Below are positions 38,042 to 48,159 of a DNA stretch of 64,000 nucleotides, piece after piece (the first letter of the stretch is position 1; each line of letters starts with the position of its first letter). The position numbers were made by a program, and so were the translations under genes. The notes under the pieces were generated by a model. It saw only the letters and a program-made list of their open reading frames with translations. It was not told the origin of the DNA and did not search any database. The DNA is from Austropuccinia psidii (taxonomy: Eukaryota; Basidiomycota; Pucciniomycetes; Pucciniales; Sphaerophragmiaceae), in NCBI GenBank assembly GCA_023105745.1, contig JALGQZ010000003.1:40749185-40813184 (forward strand), in the 5' to 3' direction.

Positions 38042-38760
38042 GGAATAAGTCTATGACATTAAGAAAGTCCCAGAGGAGGAATCTCCCACAGAGGATTCTG
38101 AATCAGACTCTATGGGAGATGCCATCAGAGAACAATCAGATGAAGAGAAAGACCCAAGAGAGAAATTCCTAGTGGAATACCAAGAGGAAACCCCACTAGA
38201 AATCCAGGACATACAGTTGGAAGCAGGCATGCCACAAGACACTGCATACACAAGATGCACAGACATTCCTGGTCACACCAACCAAAGAAATGGCATACAT
38301 ACATGGGACAGCCACAAAAATAACTGTTTGCATTGACAATTCTCAACACCCATTGATCATTGACAGTGGGGCACACTGCTCCATAGTGGCCACAAATTAT
38401 CTAGAAAACCAATTCCAAAATTGGGACAAAAACTCTTGCAAACCAAGGCAAAGAGCTTAAAAAGTGCTTCAGGGAAGATGACTTCCATTGGGACAATCAT
38501 CAAAGAGATGATTATACCCCACAGGAAGGGTAATATCAGACTCAACCCAGAGCTTGTAGTGCTTGATGATGCCCACATCCAAGGGGTCTTCCTGGGGAAA
38601 AATTACCAGAGGATGTATGGTATTAATATTTACAATATTAAAAACAGGCACATTAACATTGGTACCAACAAGGAAAAGAAATTTTCACTTGATATATACC
38701 AAATATCTTGCCAGGATGCACTGCAAGAATTACTGAATGAATTCAGAGAGTGCCAGTGAA
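38042..38760 (+). pseudogene. B1 gag tail and aspartic protease
   Basis: After the solo LTR the reading continues VYDIKKVPEEE, an acidic segment (DEEKDPREKFLVEYQEE), then IHTWDS.KNNC. The protease motif IDSGAHCS with its catalytic Asp is near 38362, in a shifted frame. 38421-38759 carries the rest, including VLDDAHIQG and LGKNYQRMYG (the conserved hydrophobic-Gly region). A TAA immediately after the solo LTR and the shift near 38340 make it non-functional. Confidence 0.8.
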
Positions 38761-39770
38761 GGACTACCATCACCAGTAAACAGAAACTAAGTTTTCTGAA
38801 GATTCTGAGGAAGAATAGACCAGCATTTGCCATTGGTGAAGATCCATTAAGAAAAAATAGAGGCCATCATATAGAAATATATCTGGATGTGGAAAGACCT
38901 TATCCACCCATGCTCAGAAGACCTCCATGCCCAGAAAGTCTAAATACTAGGAAAGAAATTAAAAAACACATCAATGAACTCCTAGACAAGGATGTCATTA
39001 GAAAGATTGGACACAATGAAATAGTGGAGATCACCACTCCTGTCCTGATCACCAGGGATGATGGCAAATCTAGACTGTGGGGACATTTCAGAGCACTGAA
39101 CAACTACACAAAAGCTAACAGGTACCCTATACCTAGGATACCTCATTCCTTAGACAAACTGGCAAAATCTATATAAAAAACTAAAATGGATTGTATGAAA
39201 TGTTTTCACCAGAATGGAGTTAAACCAAACTCCATGAAATTACTCAGAATCATATTCCATATGGGCATATATGAGTACACCAGGATTCCATTTGGCATCA
39301 AAAATGCACCAGCGCACTTCCAACAGATGATGGACACAATATTTCAAGAGGAGATATTGGAAGGCTGGATGGTAGTATATATTGATGACATCATTATATA
39401 CTCAGAAACAGGGGATGATCATGTGCAGTACATAGACAGAGTGCTAAGTGAATGCACACCCATTAATCTGAAAATCTCACTTAAAAAGTGCAATTTTGGC
39501 CAAAGAGGGTTACTAGCTCTAGGACATAAAGTCTCAGGTCTTAGTCTGGCCATAGACAAGAACAAAGTAGCAGAAGTACTGCTAAAACCAGTACCAAAGA
39601 AAATCAAAGAGATTCAATATTTCCTTGGGTTTTCTAGCTACTACAGAAACCACATCAGAAATGTCACCCACATAACTAGTAGTCTGTACAAGGTATGTTC
39701 AAAAGATGTAGTTTTTGAAATTACCAAGGAAAGGAGGGATTCATATGAGAGGATCAAAAATTAACTCACA
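38761..39770 (+). pseudogene. B1 reverse transcriptase
   Basis: Two open pieces in one frame, 38889-39176 and 39186-39764, separated by a TAA at 39174-39176. Conserved blocks in order: RPYPPMLRRPP, ELLDKDVIRKI, TTPVLI, FRALNNYTKANRYPIPRI, KMDCMKCFHQ, PFGIKNAPAHFQQMMD, and the catalytic YIDD at 39378-39389 followed by IIIYSE. Then come SLKKCNFGQ, LALGHKVS and FLGFSSYYRNHI, the thumb/connection. The active-site aspartates are intact. One lost Gly (KCFHQ for the usual GFHQ) and the stop show decay. Confidence 0.88.
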
Positions 39771-40455
39771 AATGCACCTGTGCTCATCTTACCTGACTTT
39801 GAACTACCATTCAAGTTATACATAGATGAAGCATGTAGCCAAGGCTCAGGGCCAGCCATTTGCCAGAGACAAATTGTGGATGGTGAACTAAGAGAGGTAG
39901 TAATATGCTACATCTCTAGGCAACTGAAAGATTCAGAAGCCAGATATGGGCAACACAGACTGAATGTCTATGCTTAGTCTTGGATCTAGAGAAACTCCAC
40001 CATTACTTGGAGGGTGCAGTCTTTGAAGTCTACACATACTGTGAAGCCTTGAAGTCTTTACTGAACATGAAGACTACCAATAGACACATGTTGAGGTGAA
40101 AAATAGCCATCCAAGAGTATAGGGGCAATATGACCATCATATACAAAGAGGCTAAAAGTCATACCAATGCAGATGGCCACAAGATAATGTCAAAAGCAAC
40201 CCAGCTTATGACCCTGAAGTAGCAGCCAAGATCACTATCCATTTCATGGAAATAGATAAGAGGAAAAACTTCAAATCTTCTGAATGGGCACCAGAAAGTG
40301 ATACCCCAAACAATGGAGACACTGAATGAGAAGGAACAGAAGCTCCCATACTGGGAATAAGCTGCCCAGAACTGAATAATAAACTCTTTACTGCAGTGAT
40401 GAAGACATATTTCAAACACAAACAATGGGGAATATTGTTGCCTCTCCTTCCACAA
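39771..40455 (+). pseudogene. B1 RNase H and linker
   Basis: 39780-39977 carries PDFELPFKLYIDEACSQGSG and VICYISRQLKDSEARYG. A shift follows; in other frames come LEKLHHYLEGAVFEVYT, LLNMKTTNRHML and NMTIIYKEAKSHTNADG. The block from about 40200 to 40455 is the low-complexity linker before integrase (PESDTPNNGDTE). Confidence 0.78.
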
Positions 40456-41337
40456 TAATACAGGAGCCCAGAGATGGAATCCCAGTTAGAAGAACCCTGG
40501 TTGAGGGACTATAAGGATAACAAGTTGTTCCTTATAGATTGCCTGCTGGACCATAGAGAAAAGCACACTAGTGCACTCACCATAGTAGACAGGGACCATA
40601 TATCCTTAATCCTACAAGAATGCCATGACTTTCCCAATATGAGACACATGAGTGAGGACAGAACCAAGGAGAGGGTAGCAAGCACAGCTTGGTGGCCCAA
40701 ATGGGAACAAAATTTGAGTGAACAAATCAACACTTGTGAAAGATTCCAGAAGGCAAATGGACAACATGGGAAAAAGTATGGACTACTTCAACACATAGAA
40801 GAACCCAAACACCCATGGGAAACCATCAATATGGACTGGGTTACAGGACTTGTCCCAGGGGGAAAAGAAAAATTCAATGCTTGCCTGATCATAGTTGATA
40901 GTTTTAGAAATAGTGTGGGGTGCCTGAAATGTCACAAGGAACAAACAGAAATGGATACTTCCTTGTTATTTTGGAATAAAATAATATCCACCTGTGGAGT
41001 CCCTAAAATTATCATTAGTGATAGGGACCCAAGATTCACATCAGAGTTTTGGCCTGACTTGTTTGACATGCTTGGTACTAAACTTTCATTCTCCACAGCC
41101 TACCATCCAAAAACAGATGGCTTAGCTGGAAGGATGGTCCAAACCATGGAGGACATCTTTAGAAGGTTCTGTGCATATGGCATGGAATACAAGGACCATG
41201 AAGGATACACCCATGACTGGGTTACCCTTCTACCAGCAGTCCAACTGGCTTATAATACTAGCCAGAATTCTACCACAGGGAAATCAGCTTCACTGGTAGA
41301 AAACAGTGGAACCCCTTATTGCCTGTGGATCACTTGA
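40456..41337 (+). pseudogene. B1 integrase, catalytic Glu replaced
   Basis: A 287-codon open frame. The zinc domain has [25 protein letters not shown] and C-E-R-F where the second Cys of CERC should be. The catalytic core has the first Asp in MDWVTG and the second in SDRDPRF. Thirty-five residues after that Asp, the expected Glu (LAERM in the family) is Gly (LAGRM). So both zinc binding and DDE catalysis are damaged although the frame is open. It ends by a shift at about 41330 before the usual link to the C-terminal domain. Confidence 0.88.
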
Positions 41338-41950
41338 AGGAGAAGCTTCTAACTATCCACCCCACAGCCAAGGACTTCCATGATATGTGGAAAAAGGCTT
41401 GTGACACAGCTTCCAAATACATATCTGAAGCAAAAGAATAAAACAAACAGAGGTGGGACAAAGCACACATGGAACCTGCCTTCAAAGGAGGGGACCAAGT
41501 GTTAGTGTCTACACTAAACTTCAGCAATCTTAAGGGACCAAGGAAGATGAGAGACTCATTCTTAGGGCCCTTCACTATCGTTAAGCTGATAGGGAAAATG
41601 CAGTGGAAGTCAGATTCACAAAGGAATTTTCTAGGAAACACCCAGTATTCCCAGTGAGTCTGGTCAAGCCATACTTCCAAACAGAGGAGGATAGGTTCCC
41701 CTCCAGGAAGAAGAATCCCACTCCACCAGAAATAGTGGAGATTTAGTAATCCCCTTTCCCTCTGAAGAAAACCATCAAGGCCAGGAAGATTAGACTGAAT
41801 GGTAAAGACCAGAGACAGTACTCGGTCAGATTCAAAAACCAGACAGCAGATAAAGAACAATGGTTGGCTGAAAATGCCATACCAGATGGGAACCTTCATC
41901 TAAGGAGATTCAGGGCCTCTAGGAGGGCTGAACAGTCTCATCAGTGATGA
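41338..41950 (+). pseudogene. B1 integrase C-terminal region and chromodomain-like end
   Basis: In alternating frames: TIHPTAKDFHDMWKKAC, EPAFKGGDQVLVSTLNF, RDSFLGPFTIVKLIG (GPY/F module), FPVSLVKPYFQ, then KTIKARKIRLNGKD, FKNQTADKEQWLAEN and LRRFRASRR, which has the shape of a chromodomain. Stops and shifts throughout. A GAGGGAGGGTA polypurine tract follows at 41961-41971. Confidence 0.78.
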
Positions 41951-42364
41951 GCCTTTTTTAGAGGGAGGGTATGTCAGCCTAAGACTCAAAACCAGAGCAC
42001 AAGCATGACAGCCAAATACCATAAATCAATGGGATAGCAAAGATACCACCAAAACATGGAGCTGAGCCAAAACACCTCAAAAGGTATCAGAAAAAAGAGG
42101 AAGCTCACCCCTTTCCAAATATACAAGTCCCATCATCACAGGACAAAGAATAACAAATTTATTCCTGCTCAAAGTTGTTGCTGAGCATACACCTTAATTT
42201 TCACCTCACATCTGAAATACAGAGGAAGAGGCTTAACCCCATCAAATGGGTATTCAAAATGGCGCTCTATGTCAGTGCTATCCAATGGTACTAACCAAAC
42301 TGAGCTAGCACCATAATCACAGAATTTATGACAGAACTAAGGTCAAATAAGGGTGATTGAAATA

Positions 42365-42492
42365 GGGTATTGGTAAAAACACGTAAGCAAATTGGTAAAA
42401 ACACATAAGAGCTTACGTGTTTTTACTAAAAACTTACGTGTTTTGGCCATAATTTGGTAAAAACACGTACGTTTTTAGTAAAAACATGTAAG
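42365..42492. repeat. Left terminal array of the MULE
   Basis: Six copies of a 16-bp unit GGTAAAAACACGTAAG or its complement: forward at 42372, 42394, 42456 and 42477, reverse at 42412 and 42433, with one or two changes each. Opposed copies can fold into hairpins. The other end has the same kind of array. Confidence 0.9.
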
Positions 42493-42995
42493 GGGTGCCC
42501 TGGGCCCATTTTTAATTAAAAATGAAACACAACAATTCCTGTATTGGGCCAAAACATGCCCAAAAGAGGTTTTTTCCCCACAAAACCTCTCTAACTCCAA
42601 ATTGTTTCAGATTTTTTTGCCCAGCCCCCCCCCCAAAAAAAAAACCCAAACACCCCAACAATCCACATTATCCCCACCCCAAACCATTGTTTTTTTTGGC
42701 AAAACAGCATTACCAAAGCCATTTTGCAAAGCGTTTCACACTTTTTTTTCTTTTTTTCACCCAAAGACTGCATTTTCCACCACAACAACCTGCTTTCAAG
42801 CCTCCAAATTTCCAATTTTTTACCTTCCCTCATCCATTTATCCCATATTGAAACCACTTCCTTTCACTCTTAACCCCTTCTGTTCATTTTTCAGACCATT
42901 TTTCACCTCTTTTTCACACTTCGAAAGGTTCTTACCCCATTCCAAATCCCCAAATCCCCCCTTTTTTCACTTTTACACATATTTTTCATTCAAAA
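42493..42995 (+). promoter_or_regulatory. Probable promoter and 5' UTR of the MULE gene
   Basis: Long C and T runs (CCCCCCCCCC then A-run near 42626; T-runs near 42690 and 42745), pyrimidine-rich up to the ATG at 42996. No clear TATA box. The plus-strand open frames here (42522-42851, 42602-43015) are composition artefacts of proline, phenylalanine and lysine. Confidence 0.4.
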
Positions 42996-45943
42996 ATGCT
43001 CCAACCCCCCACTGAAGGTGAATTTCAGACCCTTGAGCTTCTTTGGCAACATGTGCATAATGTTGCCAGGGCTCAGGGGTATGCTGTGTCCACCTTGAGG
43101 TCCAATATGACCCACAACCAAATTGAAATATGTTGTGATAGGTCTGGCACCCCAAATCCCAACAAAAGCCCCTCCAAAACAGTCACCTCAAGAAAGCTTG
43201 ACTGTCCTTTTAGACTTTATGCCAGGAAATATGCCAAGAGTACCACTTGGACTCTTAAAGTCAAAAATCCTGAACATAGCCATGATTCCACTGAAAATAT
43301 CATGGCACATCCTGCTTTCAGGAAATTCAATGAGCAAGAAACATCCCAAATTGCTCAAATGTCTGAATCACTGCTCATGCCAAGGCAAATTCAGGCCCAA
43401 TTATGCAGCCAGAGGGAGTCTGACAGGCCTGTAATCCTTCAAGACATTTATAACCAAGTCAAGAAAATCAAGAAAGACAAACTGCAAGGCAGAAGGCCCA
43501 TTGATGCTCTTATTGACACTCTCAAAGAAAAAAATTTTGTTTGGTCCTGTGCAAGGGATTCTGAGGGACACATTACCTCCTTGTTTTTTACTCACCCCCT
43601 GGCCATAAAACTTCTTCATGGCTTTCCTCATGTCATTCTTATGGATTGTACTTATAAAACCAATAAGTACAAAATGCCTCTTTTTCATATTGTTGGATTC
43701 AGCTCAACAAATAAGACCTTTTCTGGGGCTTTTTGTTTGATGAAGAATGAAAATGAAACTTCATATACTTGGGCATTAAATCAATACATTGAAAAGGTCC
43801 TCAACAAAACCAATCTTGTTCCCCCCCCAGTTATTGTTATTGACAGGGATATGGCCTTGAAAAACTCTATTAAGAAGCTCTTCCCAGACTCCAAAGTCAT
43901 GCTATGCATTTGGCACATCAACAAGGATGTATCTGCTCATTGCATGAAGAAAATTGGTCATGGAACTGATTTTGAAAATTTTATGGGCCTTTGGAATCAA
44001 GTAATAAACTTCTTCATTTTATTTCATGTTATTTCACTTTTTTTCTTATTATTGTCTTTATTAATGACTTTGGGATCCTTTTCTCAGCTTATGTATTCAC
44101 CCACTGAAAAGTCTTTCAAAGACAACTGGAAGAAGCTTCAAAAGCAAGTTAAAAATGCTGAGGTATTGCAGTATTTGGAAAATACTTGGCTTCCTCTAAA
44201 GGAGTATTATGTGCCAGCCTGGAAAAACCACCATTGCCACCTGGGTGTGGGCTCCACCTCCAGAGTTGAAGGTGCCCATGCCATGGTTAAGCTTTGGCTA
44301 CAAAAGTCCACTGGTACTCTCCTGGAGGTAGTCAGGGCACTCCACATGGAATTCAGAAAACAATTTATTGAAATTATCAACAGAATATCCAAAGAAATGA
44401 TTGTCCATGTCAAGAATTTTCCTCCACACATCTGTGCCCTCAATGGCAAGGTGTCTCATTATGCTCTTCAGATTGCCTTTGAGAATTTCAAAACAAAATT
44501 TCCTCCAAATGAAAAATGCACCAACAAATACAACAATTATAAAGGAATTCCTTGCAAGCATAAGACCCAAAAGGCATTTGCCAAGCGCCAAAGGCTTGAA
44601 TTATAAGACTTCCATCCTCAGTGGCATTTGAATTTGCCTGTGAGGGTTTTTTAATTTCTTCTTATTATTTTTTCTTATTAACTGATTTTACTTGTCATAT
44701 TCTTCTCAGACTGGTTTTCAAGGTGATGATCAAAGTGTTGAAAAAGAAAGAAAGAATGAAGCCAAGAAAATATTTGAAGACATTGGGGAAGACCTGTTTC
44801 AAAGACCAATGGCAGAAATCACCCCAATACTCCAACATTTTCAAGATGTTTTGACTGGAAAAGTCCCATTTGATCAAATTCCCAAGAGTCAAGAGGATGA
44901 TCAATATTATGAAGACCCTCTAGAATGCAAGAATATCCGTGGAAGACCCCAAGGAGCCAAGAATAAAAACAAAAGAGAACCTTCAAGATTTGAAATCATT
45001 GAGAGTCAAACCAAGAGAAGAGGAAGACCCCCATCAGAAGTGACCAGCACAACAACTTCCAGATCCAAGTCAATGGTCCCCTCTCCAATTATGGAAGTGG
45101 ACTCATCTGAAGATTCTGAAGATTCTGAAGATTCTGAGGACTCATTATCTAAATCCATCAGTTCATCAGATTCACTACCCTCAGCAACTGAATTAAATAA
45201 ATCAGAAGTAACCCTTAGAAGGTCCAGAAGATTGGCAATTGGAAGCAAAAAATCACAAAGAAAATCACACAAGCCTGCCACCAGTTTCAATATCTATGAT
45301 GCAATTGACCTGACCTGTGAGCATTGTCAAAGCAACTATCACACAAGTGATGAATGCTCCAAGCTGTTTGTGAGTTTCTAATTCTTTTTAATGTAATTTT
45401 ATGTTGTTTATTTTGATATTTATTCATTTTTTGAACTTATGTAATCAGATAACTGGCTCAGAAGACTTGCCCAAGTTTATATTGAAATACACCTTCAAGG
45501 CCATCAATGTCCAGGGTGATGGAAACTGTGGCTACAGAACAGTATCCCACTTCATTTACAAGACTCAAGATCAATGGGCTGATGTCAGAGGTGACTTGGC
45601 TGAAGAAATTCACCAAAATCAAGACCTTTATGAAGCCATGAACACCTTAATTCCCTCAGTATCCTCTTATTTGGAAAGAATTGAATGGTATGAAGATTTT
45701 GGCCAGGCTCCGAAAAGCAAGTGGATGTCCATGCCTGACATGGGGGATCCAATTGCAAATAAGTATAAAAGACCAGTTTTCTTTTATTCCACAGCCCAAT
45801 CTTTTGCCTTTTTCCCTTATTTCTGTCCTCCAAATGATAATCCCCCCATTTTCATCTGCTTCTTGAATAGTTGTGCTCATTTTGTTCCATTGGACATCAT
45901 CATTTCTAAAGTTTATCCAGTCCCCCCCATTACTGTGAACTGA
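42996..45943 (+). CDS. FAR1/MULE-type transposase fused to AT-hooks, CCHC knuckle and OTU cysteine protease
   Basis: Exons 42996-44000, 44088-44639, 44710-45369, 45449-45943; the introns (GTAATA..CTCAG, GTGAGG..CTCAG, GTGAGT..ATCAG) are all phase 0. About 903 codons, with one in-frame TAA at 44604-44606. An N-terminal FAR1-like region comes first (CPFRLYARK..W.LKV..P.HSHD). The MULE DDE core has Asp217 (MDCTYKTN), Asp283 (VIDRDMALKN..CIWHINKDV) and Glu396 (STSRVEGAHAMVKLW). A SWIM-like end follows (GIPCKHK; one Cys of the usual CxC is Asn), then DFHPQW. Exon 3 has AT-hooks (RGRPQG, RRGRPPS), an SED repeat and a knuckle CEHCQSNYHTSDEC. Exon 4 is OTU-like: GDGNCGYR (Asp, catalytic Cys at 45527) and HFVPLD (His at 45878). 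The OTU role (deubiquitinase or protease) is inferred. Confidence 0.85.
44001..44087 (+). other. MULE gene intron 1
   Basis: 87 bp, GTAATA..TTTTCTCAG, phase 0, length divisible by three and without an in-frame stop, so unspliced RNA also stays open. The hydrophobic translation (FFILFHVISLFFLLL) interrupts an otherwise conserved transposase and is very unlike its surroundings, supporting removal. Confidence 0.75.
44604..44606 (+). other. In-frame TAA in MULE exon 2
   Basis: Lies between QRLEL and DFHPQWHLNL. DFHPQW is the motif that normally follows the SWIM region in this transposase type, so the TAA looks like a late nonsense change rather than the true end. Confidence 0.6.
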
Positions 45944-45945
45944 GA

Positions 45946-46733
45946 GATTCATGCCCAAAAACAAGCCCTGGGGTGGGCTGATAAATTCAAGAAACACAGA
46001 ATGTTGTATTTGTCCAATCTTCCTCCCCCCTCTCAGAAAAAACCCACTATTTTGGAGGTTGATTCTGATTGAATGATTTTTGTATATACAATTTATGCCA
46101 ATTATCCCCCTCCTCAGTCATATTTATTGCTTAAATCCCACCTCAGTCTCCTTTTTTATCAAACATGTGGAACTTTTGTACTTGAAAATAGTCATATTAC
46201 ACACAAGAAAAAAAACAGTTAAAAAAAACACCCATTGCGCCTTCACTTGTGGTCCCACCCAAAAATTTTTCCCAATTCATGAGCTTCTGGTTCTTTATTG
46301 TCCAGATTGAACCCTTTAATTTAAAAAAAAATGAAGGAAATTCATAAGTGGGAAGTTATTAAATTCACTTTTTAAAAATAGGCATATTACAATGACGGGA
46401 AAAAACATTTGAAAAAAAAACTCTTTTTGCGCCTTCACTTGTCCCACCCAAAAAAATTCCCAAAATTATGGGATTCTGGTTCTTTATTCTTCACATTGAA
46501 CCCTTTATTTTAAAAAAAAAGTGAAGGAAATTCATAAGTGGGAAGATTTTAAATGAATATTTGAAAAAAATATGCCATTTAGGCATATTGGCCAAATTTG
46601 TGAAATTTGGCAAAAAAAAAAATTCGAAAAAATTTGTGCTTATTGACATGCCAAGTCGGGAAAAATATGGCAAAAAAAATTAAAAAAAACCACAAAACTG
46701 AGCCTGAGGAATTTTTTTTGAAAATTGAGGTCA
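45946..46733 (+). repeat. MULE 3' region with ~190-bp tandem duplication
   Basis: Two copies of a block containing TGCGCCTTCACTTG, TTCTGGTTCTTTATT and GAAGGAAATTCATAAGTGGGAAG, at about 46190-46370 and 46380-46555 (offset ~193 bp). AT-rich with long A runs. A short coding-like tail after the OTU stop (45944-46071) may be an alternative 3' end; no further gene. Confidence 0.65.
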
Positions 46734-46839
46734 CTTACGTGTTTTTACCAGAAACTTACGTGTTTTTACCATAAATTGGTAAAAACACGTAAGGGCTTGC
46801 GTGTTTTTACTAAAAGCTTACGTGTGTTTACCAACACCC
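46734..46839. repeat. Right terminal array of the MULE
   Basis: Five copies of the 16-bp unit: reverse at 46734, 46755, 46796 and 46817, forward at 46778. Ends CCAACACCC. Confidence 0.9.
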
Positions 46840-47881
46840 TTAAAATATTCACCTCTCATCTAACTTCTACAGTTTTAGTGTGAGATACCTAAGGTGGGGT
46901 CTTTTTAGAAAGATCACAATCAGGGGTATCTGATTGGTACATCAATCTACCTATTTCTCATCTAGAACAAAAGCAATGGGGCAAACAAGCTCTACAGTTT
47001 TTAAGCAAAACATATATATGTACGAAACATCTGGTACATGGCCCAACTTTGCCATACTTACTGATACCAATATTAAATGAGGTACCATTGTGTAGAGCAC
47101 ATTCAGGGTGACACAACAAACCAACTTTGAGATTGATATCAAAAAAACTGACAAAGTTATGGCAGTTTCAAGATCAAAATCCCACAATTAAACCAATACA
47201 GTCTTACTGTTGGATATTCTCCCATAAGTATGATTATGAGGTGTCAAATAGAGAAAGAAGCATGTTTATACTTCAATACCTCATATTACATTCAATACTG
47301 GGGTCCCATACAGGTTCTGTACATCATTCTATGTGTCATACACGTCAGAAGAGGGCTATGTGGTCCCCAGATGTAAATTTTCACCCTGTATTGGTGAAAA
47401 CTGCGCAGATGTGGTTTCAAAACCACATCTGAGCCCAATACAGAGCATACAGGCACTATGAAGGCCACAATCCAGTACTCTGAAGTGAAAAACTCTTCAC
47501 TTCCTCTACATGGATGGTCTAGAGGGCCATTCCATCCCATTTGAGGATAAAAGGAGGCCTTTTCTCCACCAGAAAAGGTTCCCTCATCCTGCTCTTGAAT
47601 TCCTGCATAGTAAAACTGTCAAAAAATGTTATCCCCTTGGTAAATAATCATGTTATACTTTAAATTCTTATATATTGTAGCTCTTATTATAGTAATCCAA
47701 CTGGTAATACTGCACCCAGGGCTTTCAATATTGCTCACCCCCACTATTTCACAATATTCAATCTTAAGCTTTGATTATCCATTATAAACTCCTTTTGAAT
47801 TAATTTTACCATGTCACAGTCATAGCTAAAGTTGTAAATAGCCTTATTACACCTTCATCATAGACTCAGCCTGACACAAAT

Positions 47882-48159
47882 TAATGTGTCAAAATTGCTT
47901 TCCCACCCTATTAGTAGATGCTGCATACATCACGGGGTCATTTTGTACTAGTACTTACTTTATTTCGTGACCTGGCCATTTAGCTCAGTGATTTTGAAGA
48001 ATTAAGTAAGCTTTACCATACAAAATTCTCAAGCTGTAATTTTTCATCAAATGGAAGAGTATTATAATATTATAAATTCCCCTTAGTACACTGGATGTTG
48101 CCAATGTATTATAATTCATTCATTTTGCCCTTTTTATAAAACAACTTCTTAAATGAAAT
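47882..48159. other. AT-rich spacer right of B1, no gene seen
   Basis: Ancestral flank once joined to 25031. No motif or open frame of note. Confidence 0.5.

Larger units (their letters stand above)
42365..46839 (+). mobile_element. Complete MULE (Mutator-like element) with OTU-domain transposase
   Basis: 4475 bp. Ends are inverted: GGGTATTGGTAAAAACACG at the left and, reversed, GGGTGTTGGTAAACACACG at the right. Flanked by ttgaaata (42357-42364) and ttaaaata (46840-46847), an 8-bp duplication with one change. The empty site in the 5' LTR of the host element confirms it. It carries one spliced plus-strand gene (42996-45943), a C/T-rich 5' region, and a duplicated AT-rich block 3' of the gene. 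MULE duplications are usually 8-11 bp, so this fits. Confidence 0.93.
25032..47876 (+). mobile_element. Family-B Ty3/gypsy chromovirus B1 with nested insertions
   Basis: The outer frame of a TE nest. The 5' LTR starts at 25032 (TGTCAGCCTG) and the 3' LTR ends at 47876 (..CCTGACA). The flanking 5-mers are identical: caaat at 25027-25031 and 47877-47881. Subtracting the nested elements (26456-33873 plus TSD, 36602-38036 plus TSD, 42365-46839 plus TSD) leaves an element of roughly 9.5 kb, like B2. Its order is LTR, PBS-like site, ORF1, gag, PR, RT, RNase H, IN, chromodomain-like end, polypurine tract, LTR. Confidence 0.92.
41972..47876 (+). repeat. Family-B 3' LTR of B1, split by a MULE
   Basis: TGTCAGCCTAAGACTC at 41972 to ..CTCAGCCTGACA at 47876. 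LTR sequence occupies 41972-42364 and 46840-47876 (one copy of the 8-bp duplication removed gives about 1.42 kb). The 5' LTR of the same element shows the uninterrupted site GTGATTAAAATATTCACC (near 25415), which proves the MULE boundaries. Confidence 0.92.

Noticed and set aside
41330..41899. 189-codon minus-strand open frame
   Set aside because: Antisense to the B1 integrase end and chromodomain.
42365..42492. CRISPR-like or telomere-like array
   Set aside because: Units lie in both orientations with irregular spacing and recur at the other end of a transposon; they are terminal repeats.
42522..43015. Plus-strand open frames rich in Pro, Phe and Lys
   Set aside because: Come from C, T and A homopolymer runs in the MULE 5' region, in frames other than the transposase.
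44040..44087. Possible transmembrane segment in the MULE transposase
   Set aside because: The hydrophobic stretch is the translation of intron 1, which has GTAATA and CTCAG ends and keeps frame only because its length is a multiple of three.
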